Shown: positions 1 through 7,479 of the stretch, one piece after another
Layout of the letters: each line of letters starts with the position of its first letter
Numbering within the stretch: position 1 is the stretch's first letter
Source of the DNA: Corallococcus sp. NCRR
GTDB taxonomy: Bacteria > Myxococcota > Myxococcia > Myxococcales > Myxococcaceae
Length of the DNA stretch: 64,000 bases
NCBI RefSeq assembly: GCF_026965535.1
Contig: NZ_CP114039.1
Coordinates: forward strand, 9,345,461-9,409,460
Reading direction: 5' to 3'
Position numbers and translations under genes: made by a program
The notes under the pieces: generated by a model
Database searches by the model: none
What the model was told of the DNA's origin: nothing
Seen by the model: only the letters and a program-made list of their open reading frames with translations

Positions 1-58
1 GCACGCGCTCCCGCGTCTTCTCCCGGAGGACTGCATTGGCGTCAGCCGTACGAGGCAT
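1..58 (-). CDS. TetR-family regulator, N-terminal fragment (runs off left edge)
   Basis: An ATG at 58 on the minus strand opens a frame reading MPRTADANAVLREKTRERV before the window ends. This looks like the start of the helix-turn-helix segment of a TetR-type repressor, which is typically a homodimer that binds its own promoter. The identification rests on this short stretch and on the almost perfect palindrome about 10 bases upstream (68-91), a usual position for an autoregulatory TetR operator. Most of the protein, including the ligand-binding domain, is outside the window. Another short DNA-binding protein cannot be excluded. Confidence 0.5.
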   Translation of the reverse strand, partial: MPRTADANAVLREKTRERV

Positions 59-67
59 GCCTCGCAT

Positions 68-91
68 CATTGAGTGAACGTTCGCTCAATG
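68..91. promoter_or_regulatory. 24-bp palindromic operator, probably TetR-type
   Basis: The half-sites CATTGAGTGAAC and GTTCGCTCAATG are complementary at 11 of 12 positions around a CG centre; only the 75/84 pair mismatches. The element ends 10 bases upstream of the TetR-like start codon at 58. It therefore probably overlaps that gene's promoter and serves autorepression. Confidence 0.7.
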
Positions 92-125
92 TAAAGGACC
101 CAGTCCGGCACGCCGCCCCGGCCCC

Positions 126-509
126 CTACGGCAGGGGCTGTACGTCCGGCTCGACGAACCGGGCCCGCGCCTCCGCGCCGAAGAGGACCTCGCGCGAGTA
201 GTGGTCCACGAGCAGGTCCTTGCGCAGGAACCGCGGGTTGTCGTGGATGAACGCGGTGAAGTCGTGGCCAGGGCTTGCCGCTGCCCGCGCACTGACCAGC
301 CGGACCCACGCGACCGTCATGGTCTCGTGGTACTTCTCCGGGACTCCGAGCCGGCCCGTCAGCGCCCGCAGGCCCGCGCGGGTGAGCTCGACGGCCGCGT
401 CACGCCCCGCCCTGAGCGTGTAGAGGTAGACCACCCGCACATGGTCGAGGTGGGCGAAGCCGCTCAGCTCCCCGCGCGAGAATCGTTCGAGAAAAACGCC
501 GTCGTCCAT
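126..509 (-). CDS. Conserved hypothetical protein, 127 aa
   Basis: A small soluble protein of unknown function. Visible features are an N-terminal HLDHVRVVYLY segment and a YHETMTVAWVRLV segment, which recall a family of small uncharacterised bacterial proteins that pair an N-terminal H-x-x-H motif with a downstream YHET motif. No signal peptide or membrane segment is seen. The ATG at 509 is preceded by a strong purine-rich ribosome site (GAAGGAGGAGGGAAGG). It lies 62 bases downstream of the marR-type gene on the same strand, with an 11-bp-arm inverted repeat in the gap, so control by that regulator is plausible. No enzymatic role is assigned. Confidence 0.7.
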   Translation of the reverse strand: MDDGVFLERFSRGELSGFAHLDHVRVVYLYTLRAGRDAAVELTRAGLRALTGRLGVPEKYHETMTVAWVRLVSARAAASPGHDFTAFIHDNPRFLRKDLLVDHYSREVLFGAEARARFVEPDVQPLP

Positions 510-529
510 GACCCTTCCCTCCTCCTTCG

Positions 530-562
530 TTACTACGAAAACGTATTACACTTTCGTAGTAA
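530..562. promoter_or_regulatory. Inverted repeat, candidate MarR operator
   Basis: Perfect 11-bp arms TTACTACGAAA (530-540) and TTTCGTAGTAA (552-562) flank an 11-base AT-rich spacer. The repeat sits between the marR stop and the start of the 127-residue gene. There is no T-tract, so an operator for the downstream gene is more likely than a terminator. Confidence 0.6.
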
Positions 563-571
563 GCGAAAGCT

Positions 572-991
572 TCAGGAGAGATCGGAGAGCCGCTTCATCA
601 GCGCGGTGTGCCCCCGGACGGCGTCACGGCCTGCTTCCGCGAGCTTCGCGTCGACCTTGGAGAAGGCCGACTCCGCCGCCTTGCACTGGACGGCTCCGGA
701 GTCGGTGATCGCGACCAGCAGGGAGCGTCCGTCCTCGGGGTTGCGGGAGCGCCGCACGTAGCCGTGCTTCTCCAACCGCGACACCAGGCTGGTCGCCGTG
801 GACGCCCCGATGTGCAGCGTGGACATGACGCCGGTCATCGTCATGGCGCCCGACGCCAGCACGGACAGCAGGACCGCTTCACCGGCGCTGAGCCCGGTGG
901 CTTCGAGCTCGGCCTCCAACAGCCTGGCCGCCTTGTGACCGCCGACCAGCAGCCCCGCGGTCAATCCCACCATCGACTTCGATGCAGCCAC
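572..991 (-). CDS. MarR-family transcriptional regulator, 139 aa
   Basis: A winged helix-turn-helix regulator of MarR type, expected to act as a DNA-binding dimer that responds to small molecules. The wing and recognition region is visible as GASTATSLVSRLEKHGYVRRSRNPEDGRSLLVAITDSG (shortened here to its hallmark: T-x-L-V-x-R-L-E-x-x-G-Y-V-x-R, then P-x-D-G-R). A GTG at 991 is chosen as the start because GGAGGTG lies a few bases upstream and the resulting 139 residues fit the family. An ATG at 1072 in the same frame would add 27 residues without similarity to the family. It is divergent from the subtilisin-like gene, so the 1057-1083 promoter region may also be a target. Confidence 0.85.
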   Translation of the reverse strand: MAASKSMVGLTAGLLVGGHKAARLLEAELEATGLSAGEAVLLSVLASGAMTMTGVMSTLHIGASTATSLVSRLEKHGYVRRSRNPEDGRSLLVAITDSGAVQCKAAESAFSKVDAKLAEAGRDAVRGHTALMKRLSDLS

Positions 992-1056
992 CGTTCGTCC
1001 ACCTCCATCCAGCCGACAGTGTGTCAGTTCGCGCTCCCGTGCGGGGCCCCACGGGA

Positions 1057-1083
1057 TTGACCGCTTTTTCATGAAAATATAAT
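1057..1083 (+). promoter_or_regulatory. Sigma70-like promoter with palindrome in the spacer
   Basis: TTGACC (1057-1062) and a perfect TATAAT (1078-1083) are separated by 15 bases. The spacer contains the 12-bp palindrome TTTTCATGAAAA (1066-1077). The AT-rich patch is conspicuous in this GC-rich DNA. It points toward the protease gene at 1141. A repressor bound to the palindrome would block polymerase; the divergent MarR protein is one candidate. Confidence 0.65.
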
Positions 1084-1140
1084 TTCACCGCTTGTGCGAG
1101 GGCTTCCGTCCCGGTGCCCGCACGTTCCCTGAGAGGCCGA

Positions 1141-3138
1141 ATGAAACTGAAACTGACCCAGGCGGTGAGCGTCATCTCCCTTCTGGCCGCGGCGTGCGGC
1201 GGTCCGATGCCGGAGGGCCCGGAGTCCGACAGCGAGCAGATCGGTCAGACGGCGCAGATGATCCGCCGCGAGCGGGCCATCCCCAACGAGTACATCGTGG
1301 TCCTGCGTGACGCCACGCAGGAGGTCCGGCAGCAGGGAGCGGCGAACATCGCCCGGGAGCTGGTGTCCGCCACCAGCGGCCGGGTGCTGCGGACCTATGA
1401 GCACTCCATCCACGGCTTCCTGGCGAACATGACCGAGGCCGAGGCGCGCCGCCTGCTGTCCGACCCGCGCGTGGCCTACGTGCAGGAGAACGGCCTCATC
1501 CACGTGTCCGCGACGCAGACCAACGCGACCTGGGGCATTGACCGCATCGACCAGCGGGACCTGCCGCGCAACAGCTCCTACACGTACAACGTCGACGGCA
1601 CCGGCGTGCACGCGTACGTCATCGACACCGGCATCCGGCAGACCCACACGGAGTTCACCGGCCGCATCGGCAACGGCTACGACTTCATCGACAACGACAG
1701 CGACCCGTCCGACTGCCACGGCCACGGCACGCACGTGTCCGGCACGGTGGGCGGCACGACCTGGGGCGTGGCGAAGAAGGTCACCCTGCACGGCGTGCGC
1801 GTGCTGGACTGCACGGGCTACGGCAACGACGCGCAGGTGATTGGCGGCATCGACTGGGTGGCGGCCAACCACGTCAAGCCCGCGGTCGCCAACATGAGCC
1901 TGGGCGATGTGGGCATCCAGGCCATCGACGACGCGACGGAGCGGCTGATCGCCGCGGGCGTCACCACGGTGGTCGCCGCCGGCAATGACAGCGCCAACGC
2001 CTGCAACTACTCGCCGGCCCGCACGCCCAACGCCATCACCGTGGGCTCCACCACCAGCAGCGACGCCCGCTCGTCGTTCTCCAACTACGGGACGTGCGTG
2101 GACATCTTCGCGCCGGGCTCGAGCATCACCTCCGCGTCGAACTCCGGCAACTCGTCCAGCACGTCCATGAGCGGCACGTCCATGGCGTCTCCGCACGTGG
2201 CCGGCGCCGCGGCGCTCTACCTGAGCGCCAACCCCACCGCGACGCCCGCGCAGGTGCGCGACGCGCTGGTGAACAACGCCACGCCGAACAAGGTCACCAG
2301 CCCGGGGACCGGTTCTCCCAACAAGCTGCTGTACACGCTCTTCATCACCGGTGGCGGCGGCAGCGACACCACCCCGCCCACGACGTCCATCACCTCGCCC
2401 GCGGGCGGCGCCACGCTGAGCGGCACCGCGAGCCTGAGCGCCAGCGCCACCGACAACGTGGGCGTGTCGCGCGTGGAGTTCTTCGCGGGCACCACGCTGC
2501 TGGGCACGGCGACGGCAGCCCCGTACAGCATCTCCTGGAACACGACGGCGGTGGCCAACGGCACCTACGCGCTGACGACGAAGGCGTATGACGCGGCGAA
2601 CAACGTGGGCACGTCCGCCACGGTGTCGGTGACGGTGAACAACGGCACGGGCAGCTGCTCCATCACCGAGCAGCTCCTCGCCAACGCGGGCTTCGAGAGC
2701 GGCAACACGGGTTGGACGACGTCGTCCGGCGTCATCGACGGCACCACGTCCGGCAGCGCGCCGCGCACGGGCACGTACAAGGCCTACATGAACGGCTACG
2801 GCACCACGCGCACCGAGTTCGCCTACCAGGACGTCACCATCCCCGCCTCGGCGTGCAGCGCCACGTTCACCTTCTGGGCGCGCATCACCACGGCGGAGAC
2901 GACGACCACGACGGCCTACGACAAGCTGGCCGTCCAGGTCCGCAACAGCGCGGGCACGGTGCTGGCCACGCTGGCCACGTACAGCAACCTGGACAAGGGC
3001 ACGGCCTACGTTCAGCGGACGTTCAACCTGGCCGCGTACAAGGGCCAGACCGTCCGCATCTACTTCAACGGCACGGAGGACTCGTCGCTGCAGACGAGCT
3101 TCTTCATCGATGACACGGCGCTGACCGTCGTCCGGTAG
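1141..3138 (+). CDS. Secreted subtilisin-like (S8) serine protease lipoprotein with Ig-like domain
   Basis: A 665-residue exported protease. Residues 1-20 form a lipoprotein signal (LLAAAC lipobox), followed by an I9-type propeptide (about 48-122) that normally inhibits the enzyme until maturation. The S8 catalytic triad is visible: Asp162 (YVIDTG), His195 (GHGTHVSG) and Ser347 ([12 protein letters not shown]), with Asn282 as oxyanion residue. After the catalytic domain comes a Big/Ig-like module (about 420-500, TSITSPAGG...[13 protein letters not shown]) and a C-terminal beta-sandwich-like domain beginning [10 protein letters not shown]. It probably degrades extracellular protein, fitting a predatory lifestyle. 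The ATG at 1141 was preferred over 1114 because it gives a clean signal peptide. A strong promoter lies at 1057-1083 and a hairpin terminator at 3167. Confidence 0.93.
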   Translation: MKLKLTQAVSVISLLAAACGGPMPEGPESDSEQIGQTAQMIRRERAIPNEYIVVLRDATQEVRQQGAANIARELVSATSGRVLRTYEHSIHGFLANMTEAEARRLLSDPRVAYVQENGLIHVSATQTNATWGIDRIDQRDLPRNSSYTYNVDGTGVHAYVIDTGIRQTHTEFTGRIGNGYDFIDNDSDPSDCHGHGTHVSGTVGGTTWGVAKKVTLHGVRVLDCTGYGNDAQVIGGIDWVAANHVKPAVANMSLGDVGIQAIDDATERLIAAGVTTVVAAGNDSANACNYSPARTPNAITVGSTTSSDARSSFSNYGTCVDIFAPGSSITSASNSGNSSSTSMSGTSMASPHVAGAAALYLSANPTATPAQVRDALVNNATPNKVTSPGTGSPNKLLYTLFITGGGGSDTTPPTTSITSPAGGATLSGTASLSASATDNVGVSRVEFFAGTTLLGTATAAPYSISWNTTAVANGTYALTTKAYDAANNVGTSATVSVTVNNGTGSCSITEQLLANAGFESGNTGWTTSSGVIDGTTSGSAPRTGTYKAYMNGYGTTRTEFAYQDVTIPASACSATFTFWARITTAETTTTTAYDKLAVQVRNSAGTVLATLATYSNLDKGTAYVQRTFNLAAYKGQTVRIYFNGTEDSSLQTSFFIDDTALTVVR

Positions 3139-3152
3139 TCCGCCGCCAGGAA

Positions 3153-3494
3153 GTGGCTGTCCAGAGGCCCAGCAACCCCACCGGGTTGCTGGGCTTCTGC
3201 TTTCCGCGTCCGGCGACGGCGCGCATTCTCCAGGAGGACGCGCCGGAGACCTGCCCGGCGGGCCTGCAGTGCTTCCTGGAGCTGGGATGTATCGTCACCT
3301 GGTGTCCGAAGGCGGGCGCCGGCTCCGGCTGTCCGGCGAACGGCTTCTGCTACACGATTGACAGCAACCCCGAGGGCTACTGCACGCGACTCTGCGAGAC
3401 GGACACGGACTGCACCGCGGTGAATCCGGACCTCATCTGCCGGGAGCGCTCCTCCACGGAGCCCTCCGGCAAGAAGATCTGCATCCTGCCCTGA
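3153..3494 (+). pseudogene. Cysteine-rich protein remnant lacking its N-terminus
   Basis: An open frame ends with a cysteine-rich stretch (TCPAGLQC, GCPANGFC, YCTRLCETDTDC), typical of secreted myxobacterial proteins. Its only available start (GTG 3153) lies inside the terminator hairpin of the upstream protease and gives no signal peptide or ribosome site. The meaningful part starts near 3222. The simplest reading is a 5'-truncated gene whose export signal has been lost. An alternative is a small gene using an unrecognised start. Function unknown. Confidence 0.45.
3167..3198 (+). terminator. Hairpin terminator of the S8 protease gene
   Basis: A perfect 12-bp stem, GCCCAGCAACCC (3167-3178) and GGGTTGCTGGGC (3183-3194), has a CACC loop and is followed by TTCT. 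The T-tract is weak, but the position 29 bases after the protease stop suits termination. Confidence 0.75.
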
Positions 3495-3635
3495 ACGCAG
3501 TCAGCGCATGAGCCATCCCCCCGGAATGAAGCACGTGTGACACTCCATCCCCACCGGCCTTGGAATTCCCTCTCCAGACGTGTCAGCCTTGGAAAGCCGT
3601 ATAAACACCACAGACTGATACACCTGGGAGGAAGC

Positions 3636-3950
3636 ATGAAGACGAAGACGCTCATCGGTGGATGGATGCTGGCGGCGGGGCTGCTGGCGGGCTGCGGCGG
3701 GACCGAGATGGACACCGCCGAGGGCATGCAGGATCCGGCGGCCAGCCAGGAGCAGTCGCTCCGGCCGACCTGTGCCGCGGGCTACACGAGCCTGCCCATC
3801 TGGGAGTGTCCGTTCCTGCCCGCGGGCGCTGCGCCCTGCCGCTATTCCTACGGCGGCTATTACAACGAGCAGCACCTGTACTGCACGAACGGGACGGACA
3901 CGTATGACGCCGGCCCGACGGGCATCTACGCCTGTGGAGACTGCTACTAA
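3636..3950 (+). CDS. Small secreted lipoprotein, 104 aa
   Basis: The ATG at 3636 follows a clear GGGAGGAAGC ribosome site. The product has a lipoprotein signal (WMLAAGLLAGCGG), a short polar linker, and a compact C-terminal part with six cysteines that ends YACGDCY. A Tyr/Gly-rich YGGYYNEQ segment lies in the middle. It should be lipid-anchored on the outside of the inner membrane or in the outer membrane. Function is unknown. A similarly built protein, ending FYCTRCL, is encoded at 20896-21213. A hairpin terminator follows at 3973. Confidence 0.8.
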   Translation: MKTKTLIGGWMLAAGLLAGCGGTEMDTAEGMQDPAASQEQSLRPTCAAGYTSLPIWECPFLPAGAAPCRYSYGGYYNEQHLYCTNGTDTYDAGPTGIYACGDCY

Positions 3951-3972
3951 GTCTCGCGCTTGAGGCCATGAG

Positions 3973-3995
3973 CCCATCGCGGGAATCGCGATGGG
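3973..3995 (+). terminator. Hairpin downstream of the small lipoprotein gene
   Basis: Arms CCCATCGCG (3973-3981) and CGCGATGGG (3987-3995) are perfectly complementary around a 5-base loop. There is no strong T-tract. The hairpin lies 23 bases after the lipoprotein stop. Confidence 0.55.
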
Positions 3996-4066
3996 TTCGC
4001 GGCGGATTCGGCCCCGGCGTCCGCGTGAGGCCCTTCCCCACGGGCACGGTGTAGAACGGCGACAAC

Positions 4067-6208
4067 ATGCCCATCCGCCCGTTGCCCTTCGCCCTCCTCG
4101 CGCTGTCTGTCTCCCTCAGCGCCTCCGCCCAGGCGCCCGCGTCTCCGCTGGGGCCCATCTCTCCCACCACCGGACTGGTGCTGCGGGACGACGTGGTGCG
4201 TGCGCTCATCCAGGAGAGCTCGGGCGACCGCATCCATGACGGCGTGCAGCGGCTGTCCCTCATCGCTCGGGACAGCGTGGACGGCTACGCGGAGGCAGCC
4301 GCCTGGACTAAGGCCGCCGCCGAGGCCGCGGGGCTCCAGGACGTCCAGTTGGAGGCAATGAAGGACGGACCCCAGTGGCGGGCCACGCGCGGCGAGCTGT
4401 GGGTCGCGGGTCCCCACCGGTACCGGGTGACATCCCACGCGGACCTGCCCATGTCCCTGGCGATGGGCAGCGGCAACTTCGAGGGCAAGGACCTGGAGCT
4501 GGTCGACGTGGGCATGGGCACCCAGGACGCCGACTACGCGGGCAAGGACGTGAAGGGCAAGGTGGTGCTCAGCCAGGGCTCCATCTCGGCCACGCTGCGC
4601 ACCGCCGTGGTGAAGTACGGCGCCGTGGGCGTGGTGTCTTCCTATTCGACGCCGCCCTGGAACGCGCCCCACCGCATGGACGGCGACTTCCCGGATCAGG
4701 TGGGCTGGGCCGCCGTCCCCCGGAGCCTCATCCCGCAGGGCATGCGGACGCCCTTCCTGTTCATGGTGTCGAACCGGCAGGCGGATGAGCTGCGCACCCA
4801 GCTGCGGGAGGGACCGGTGAAGGTGGACGTGAGCGTCGCCACGCAAGCGCCCACGGGGCACCTCAGCATCGTCAGCGGCGTCATCCCCGGGACGCTGGCG
4901 GGAGAGGAGGTCGTCCTCACGGCCCACCTGGACCACTACAAGCCCGGCGCGGATGACAACGCCTCCGGCTCCGCCACGCTGCTGGAGCTGGTGCGGACGT
5001 ACACCACGCTCATCCGCCAGGGCGTGCTGCCCCGGCCGGTGCGCACCCTGCGCGTGCTGTGGCTGCCGGAGTTCGAGGGCACCCGCGAGTGGTTCTCCCA
5101 TCACGGCGCGGATCCGGTGCGGCGGGTGGCGCAGTTCAACTTCGACATGCTCGGCGCCAGCCTGACCCGCGTCCACTCGCGCTTCCAGGTCTCCTATACG
5201 CCGGATTGGAATGGCAGCTTCGTGAACGCCGTGTCCGAGTCCACGGTGGCCTTCATGAACCGCTTCAACGCGGTGGCCTACCCGGTGAGGAAGGACTTCC
5301 GCATCGGGTCGGTCACCGGCTCGCGCGACCCGATGGACGCGCACATGGACCGCTACGGCCGCGGTTCGGATCACCAGCTCTTCAACGACCACGGCATCCC
5401 CGGCGTCGCCTTCTCCACGTGGCCCGATGATGGCTACCACACCAGTGGAGACCGGCCGGAGAACGTGGACCCCACCCAGTTGCACCGCGCCGCGTTCGCG
5501 GGCTTGGCAACCATCACCGTCGCCGCGTGGGCCGAGGGCACGGGCGCCCTGGAGCTTTCGCGCCTGGTGGCGGTGCACGGCGCGAAGCGCGTGGCCGAGG
5601 ACGAGTTCCGGGCCCGCCGCGAGCTGGCCGCGACGCCCGCCGCTGGGGTGCCCGGCTTCGCCCGTCTGGCCCGCGCCGGGGTGCGCGCGGGCTACCAGCG
5701 CGAACGCGACGCCCTGCGCTCCTGCCTGGCCCTGGGCGCGCCCGCCGAGCCGGTGAAGGCGCTGGTCCAGGCCCTGGAGACCGCCGAGTCCCAGGCGCTG
5801 AAGCGGCTGGAAGCGGACGCGAAGGCGCGCGGGGTGTCCCTGAAGGAGCCCTCCCCCAGCGAAGCCGAGCGCAAGGCCCGGGCCTTCGTTCCGCGCCGCG
5901 TGAAGGGCCAGGAGCTCGCGTCGTTCGACGAGTTGGAGCGCCATGCCGCCCCCGGTTCGCAGGCCCGGGTGGACATGGTGAAGGCCGCCATGAACGCCGC
6001 GGCCACGGCGCTGCGCGAACAGGGCGAGAGCGAGCTGCGCTTCTACCAACTGGCGGATGCGCTCGCGAGCTACGCCGACGGCAAGCGCTCCGTGGCGGAC
6101 ATCCGCGACGCGGCCCATGCCGAGTACGGGTATGTCTTTCCCGTGGAGGCCCTGCTCGAGCTGTTCGGGCTGCTGGAGCAGGGCGGCGTCATGACGCGCG
6201 GACGCTGA
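4067..6208 (+). CDS. Secreted M28-family zinc aminopeptidase-like protein, 713 aa
   Basis: An exported metallopeptidase with signal peptide 1-22 (LSASAQA). A PA-like insert (about 130-260) precedes the M28 core. Predicted di-zinc ligands and catalytic residues are visible: His287/Asp289 in AHLDH, Asp297 in GADDNASG, the E-x-E of LPEFEGT (335-337), Asp360 in NFDML and a late His in DGYHTSGD. Family members remove N-terminal residues from peptides. The roughly 220 residues after the His motif are mostly helical and charged and are not recognised. The start gives a good signal peptide. It probably works with the neighbouring secreted proteases in extracellular protein degradation. Confidence 0.9.
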   Translation: MPIRPLPFALLALSVSLSASAQAPASPLGPISPTTGLVLRDDVVRALIQESSGDRIHDGVQRLSLIARDSVDGYAEAAAWTKAAAEAAGLQDVQLEAMKDGPQWRATRGELWVAGPHRYRVTSHADLPMSLAMGSGNFEGKDLELVDVGMGTQDADYAGKDVKGKVVLSQGSISATLRTAVVKYGAVGVVSSYSTPPWNAPHRMDGDFPDQVGWAAVPRSLIPQGMRTPFLFMVSNRQADELRTQLREGPVKVDVSVATQAPTGHLSIVSGVIPGTLAGEEVVLTAHLDHYKPGADDNASGSATLLELVRTYTTLIRQGVLPRPVRTLRVLWLPEFEGTREWFSHHGADPVRRVAQFNFDMLGASLTRVHSRFQVSYTPDWNGSFVNAVSESTVAFMNRFNAVAYPVRKDFRIGSVTGSRDPMDAHMDRYGRGSDHQLFNDHGIPGVAFSTWPDDGYHTSGDRPENVDPTQLHRAAFAGLATITVAAWAEGTGALELSRLVAVHGAKRVAEDEFRARRELAATPAAGVPGFARLARAGVRAGYQRERDALRSCLALGAPAEPVKALVQALETAESQALKRLEADAKARGVSLKEPSPSEAERKARAFVPRRVKGQELASFDELERHAAPGSQARVDMVKAAMNAAATALREQGESELRFYQLADALASYADGKRSVADIRDAAHAEYGYVFPVEALLELFGLLEQGGVMTRGR

Positions 6209-6229
6209 GACCGGGCCAGGGCCCCGGGT

Positions 6230-7390
6230 TCAGCGCGTGAACCAGTTCTGGGCGTTCGTCCCGTTGCACGCCCAGATCTGGATCCGGGTGCCCGGCGTCG
6301 TGTCGGCGTTGAAGACGTCCAGGCAGAGGTTGGCCCCCAGCCCGCTCTGGAGCGTGGAGCCCACCCGGGTCCACCGCTGGGCGGCCGTCCCGTTGCATCC
6401 CCAGATCTGCACGCGGGTGCCCTGCGCGGGGTTTCCGTCAGCGACGTCCAGACACAGGTTGGGCGCCAGGTTGCTTCGCAGCTCCCCCTGCGCGGTCAGC
6501 GTCCACTGCTGCGCGGCGGTTCCGTTGCATTCCCAGAGCTGGGTGGACGTCCCCTGCGCGGAGCTGCCTCCGGTCACATCCAGGCAGCGGTTCGAGGCCA
6601 GGCCACTGACCAGGCTGGGGACCGCCGCCGCCGGGTACAGCGTGGACAGCGCGGTGAGGTCGCTGGCGGTGAACTCGCCCGACTCCACCGAGCGGAAGCA
6701 GGAGTTCATGATCGAGGCCCCCACGGACGCCGTGGTCGGCGTGCCCGGGATGTGGACCGCGCCGATGCCGGCGTCGCCTTCATCGCCGCCGCTGCCGCAA
6801 CTGATGCTGCGGTTGTAGTAGTCCGAGTGGCGGAAGCCGAGGGTATGGCCAATCTCATGCGTGATGACGTGCTCGATGACGTCGACGCCGTACTGGCTGA
6901 GCAGGCCTCCGATGATGATCTGCCCATACGGATTTCCGTTTGACGGGAACCCGGCCGAGCCGCCGTTCAAGCTCGGGTTGATGACCGCGCTGATGGTGAA
7001 GCTGCAGCCGGTGCTCGGGGCGCGCGCCATGGCGAAGGGGAGCGCGAGCTCGTCGTAGTTCTGGATGGCGAGATCCAGCGCCGTGCTGAAGGCGCCGGTG
7101 AACCCCGGGCCGTCGACGCAGATCTTCGTCAGGGACGGGCTGACGAGGTTGTTCGTGCGGTACTGCTCTTCCGTGGTCGAGCCCGCCGCGACCATCTCGC
7201 GCGAGGCGGCCAGCGACACCTCGGCGTCCCGTCCGACGTAGACCTTCCCGTCGACGACCTGGATGTCATGCGACGGGAAGCCAGCCTGGACCAGGTTGCC
7301 GAGAATCTCCTGCGTCTCGTCGGACGGCTCACCACAGCCGAATCCCAATGCGATGCAGCCCGCCGCGAGCACGACCCTTCTTGAAAACAT
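6230..7390 (-). CDS. Secreted HEIGH-type (M57-like) metalloprotease with ricin-B lectin domain
   Basis: A 386-residue lipoprotein (signal ending ALGFGCGE). The zinc site is HEIGHTLGFRH (His178, Glu179, His182, His188), the hallmark of the 'dual-action HEIGH' metallopeptidases (Pfam M57) within the metzincins. From about residue 255 a ricin-type beta-trefoil is evident from repeats of C-L-D-V and Q-x-W (QQW, QRW, QNW), suggesting carbohydrate binding. The protein probably docks on glycans and cleaves nearby proteins. It is transcribed away from the ABC exporter gene, starting 90 bases downstream of that gene's stop, and is convergent with the M28 gene. Specificity is not predictable. Confidence 0.88.
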   Translation of the reverse strand: MFSRRVVLAAGCIALGFGCGEPSDETQEILGNLVQAGFPSHDIQVVDGKVYVGRDAEVSLAASREMVAAGSTTEEQYRTNNLVSPSLTKICVDGPGFTGAFSTALDLAIQNYDELALPFAMARAPSTGCSFTISAVINPSLNGGSAGFPSNGNPYGQIIIGGLLSQYGVDVIEHVITHEIGHTLGFRHSDYYNRSISCGSGGDEGDAGIGAVHIPGTPTTASVGASIMNSCFRSVESGEFTASDLTALSTLYPAAAVPSLVSGLASNRCLDVTGGSSAQGTSTQLWECNGTAAQQWTLTAQGELRSNLAPNLCLDVADGNPAQGTRVQIWGCNGTAAQRWTRVGSTLQSGLGANLCLDVFNADTTPGTRIQIWACNGTNAQNWFTR

Positions 7391-7479
7391 GGATGTTCCT
7401 TGGTGAGGGTTGCCACCACTCTAGGTGAATGGCAGTCCTCTACAAGGAATAGCTGCAAATCGAGATAACCTTCAAACAA

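Noticed and set aside
3537..3580. Upstream start for the small lipoprotein at 3636
   Set aside because: The upstream extension is not signal-like and lacks a ribosome site; ATG 3636 has GGAGG at good spacing.
3947..6118. Long minus-strand open frame opposite the M28 peptidase
   Set aside because: Composition is His/Arg/Gly-rich without domains; the plus strand encodes a clear peptidase.
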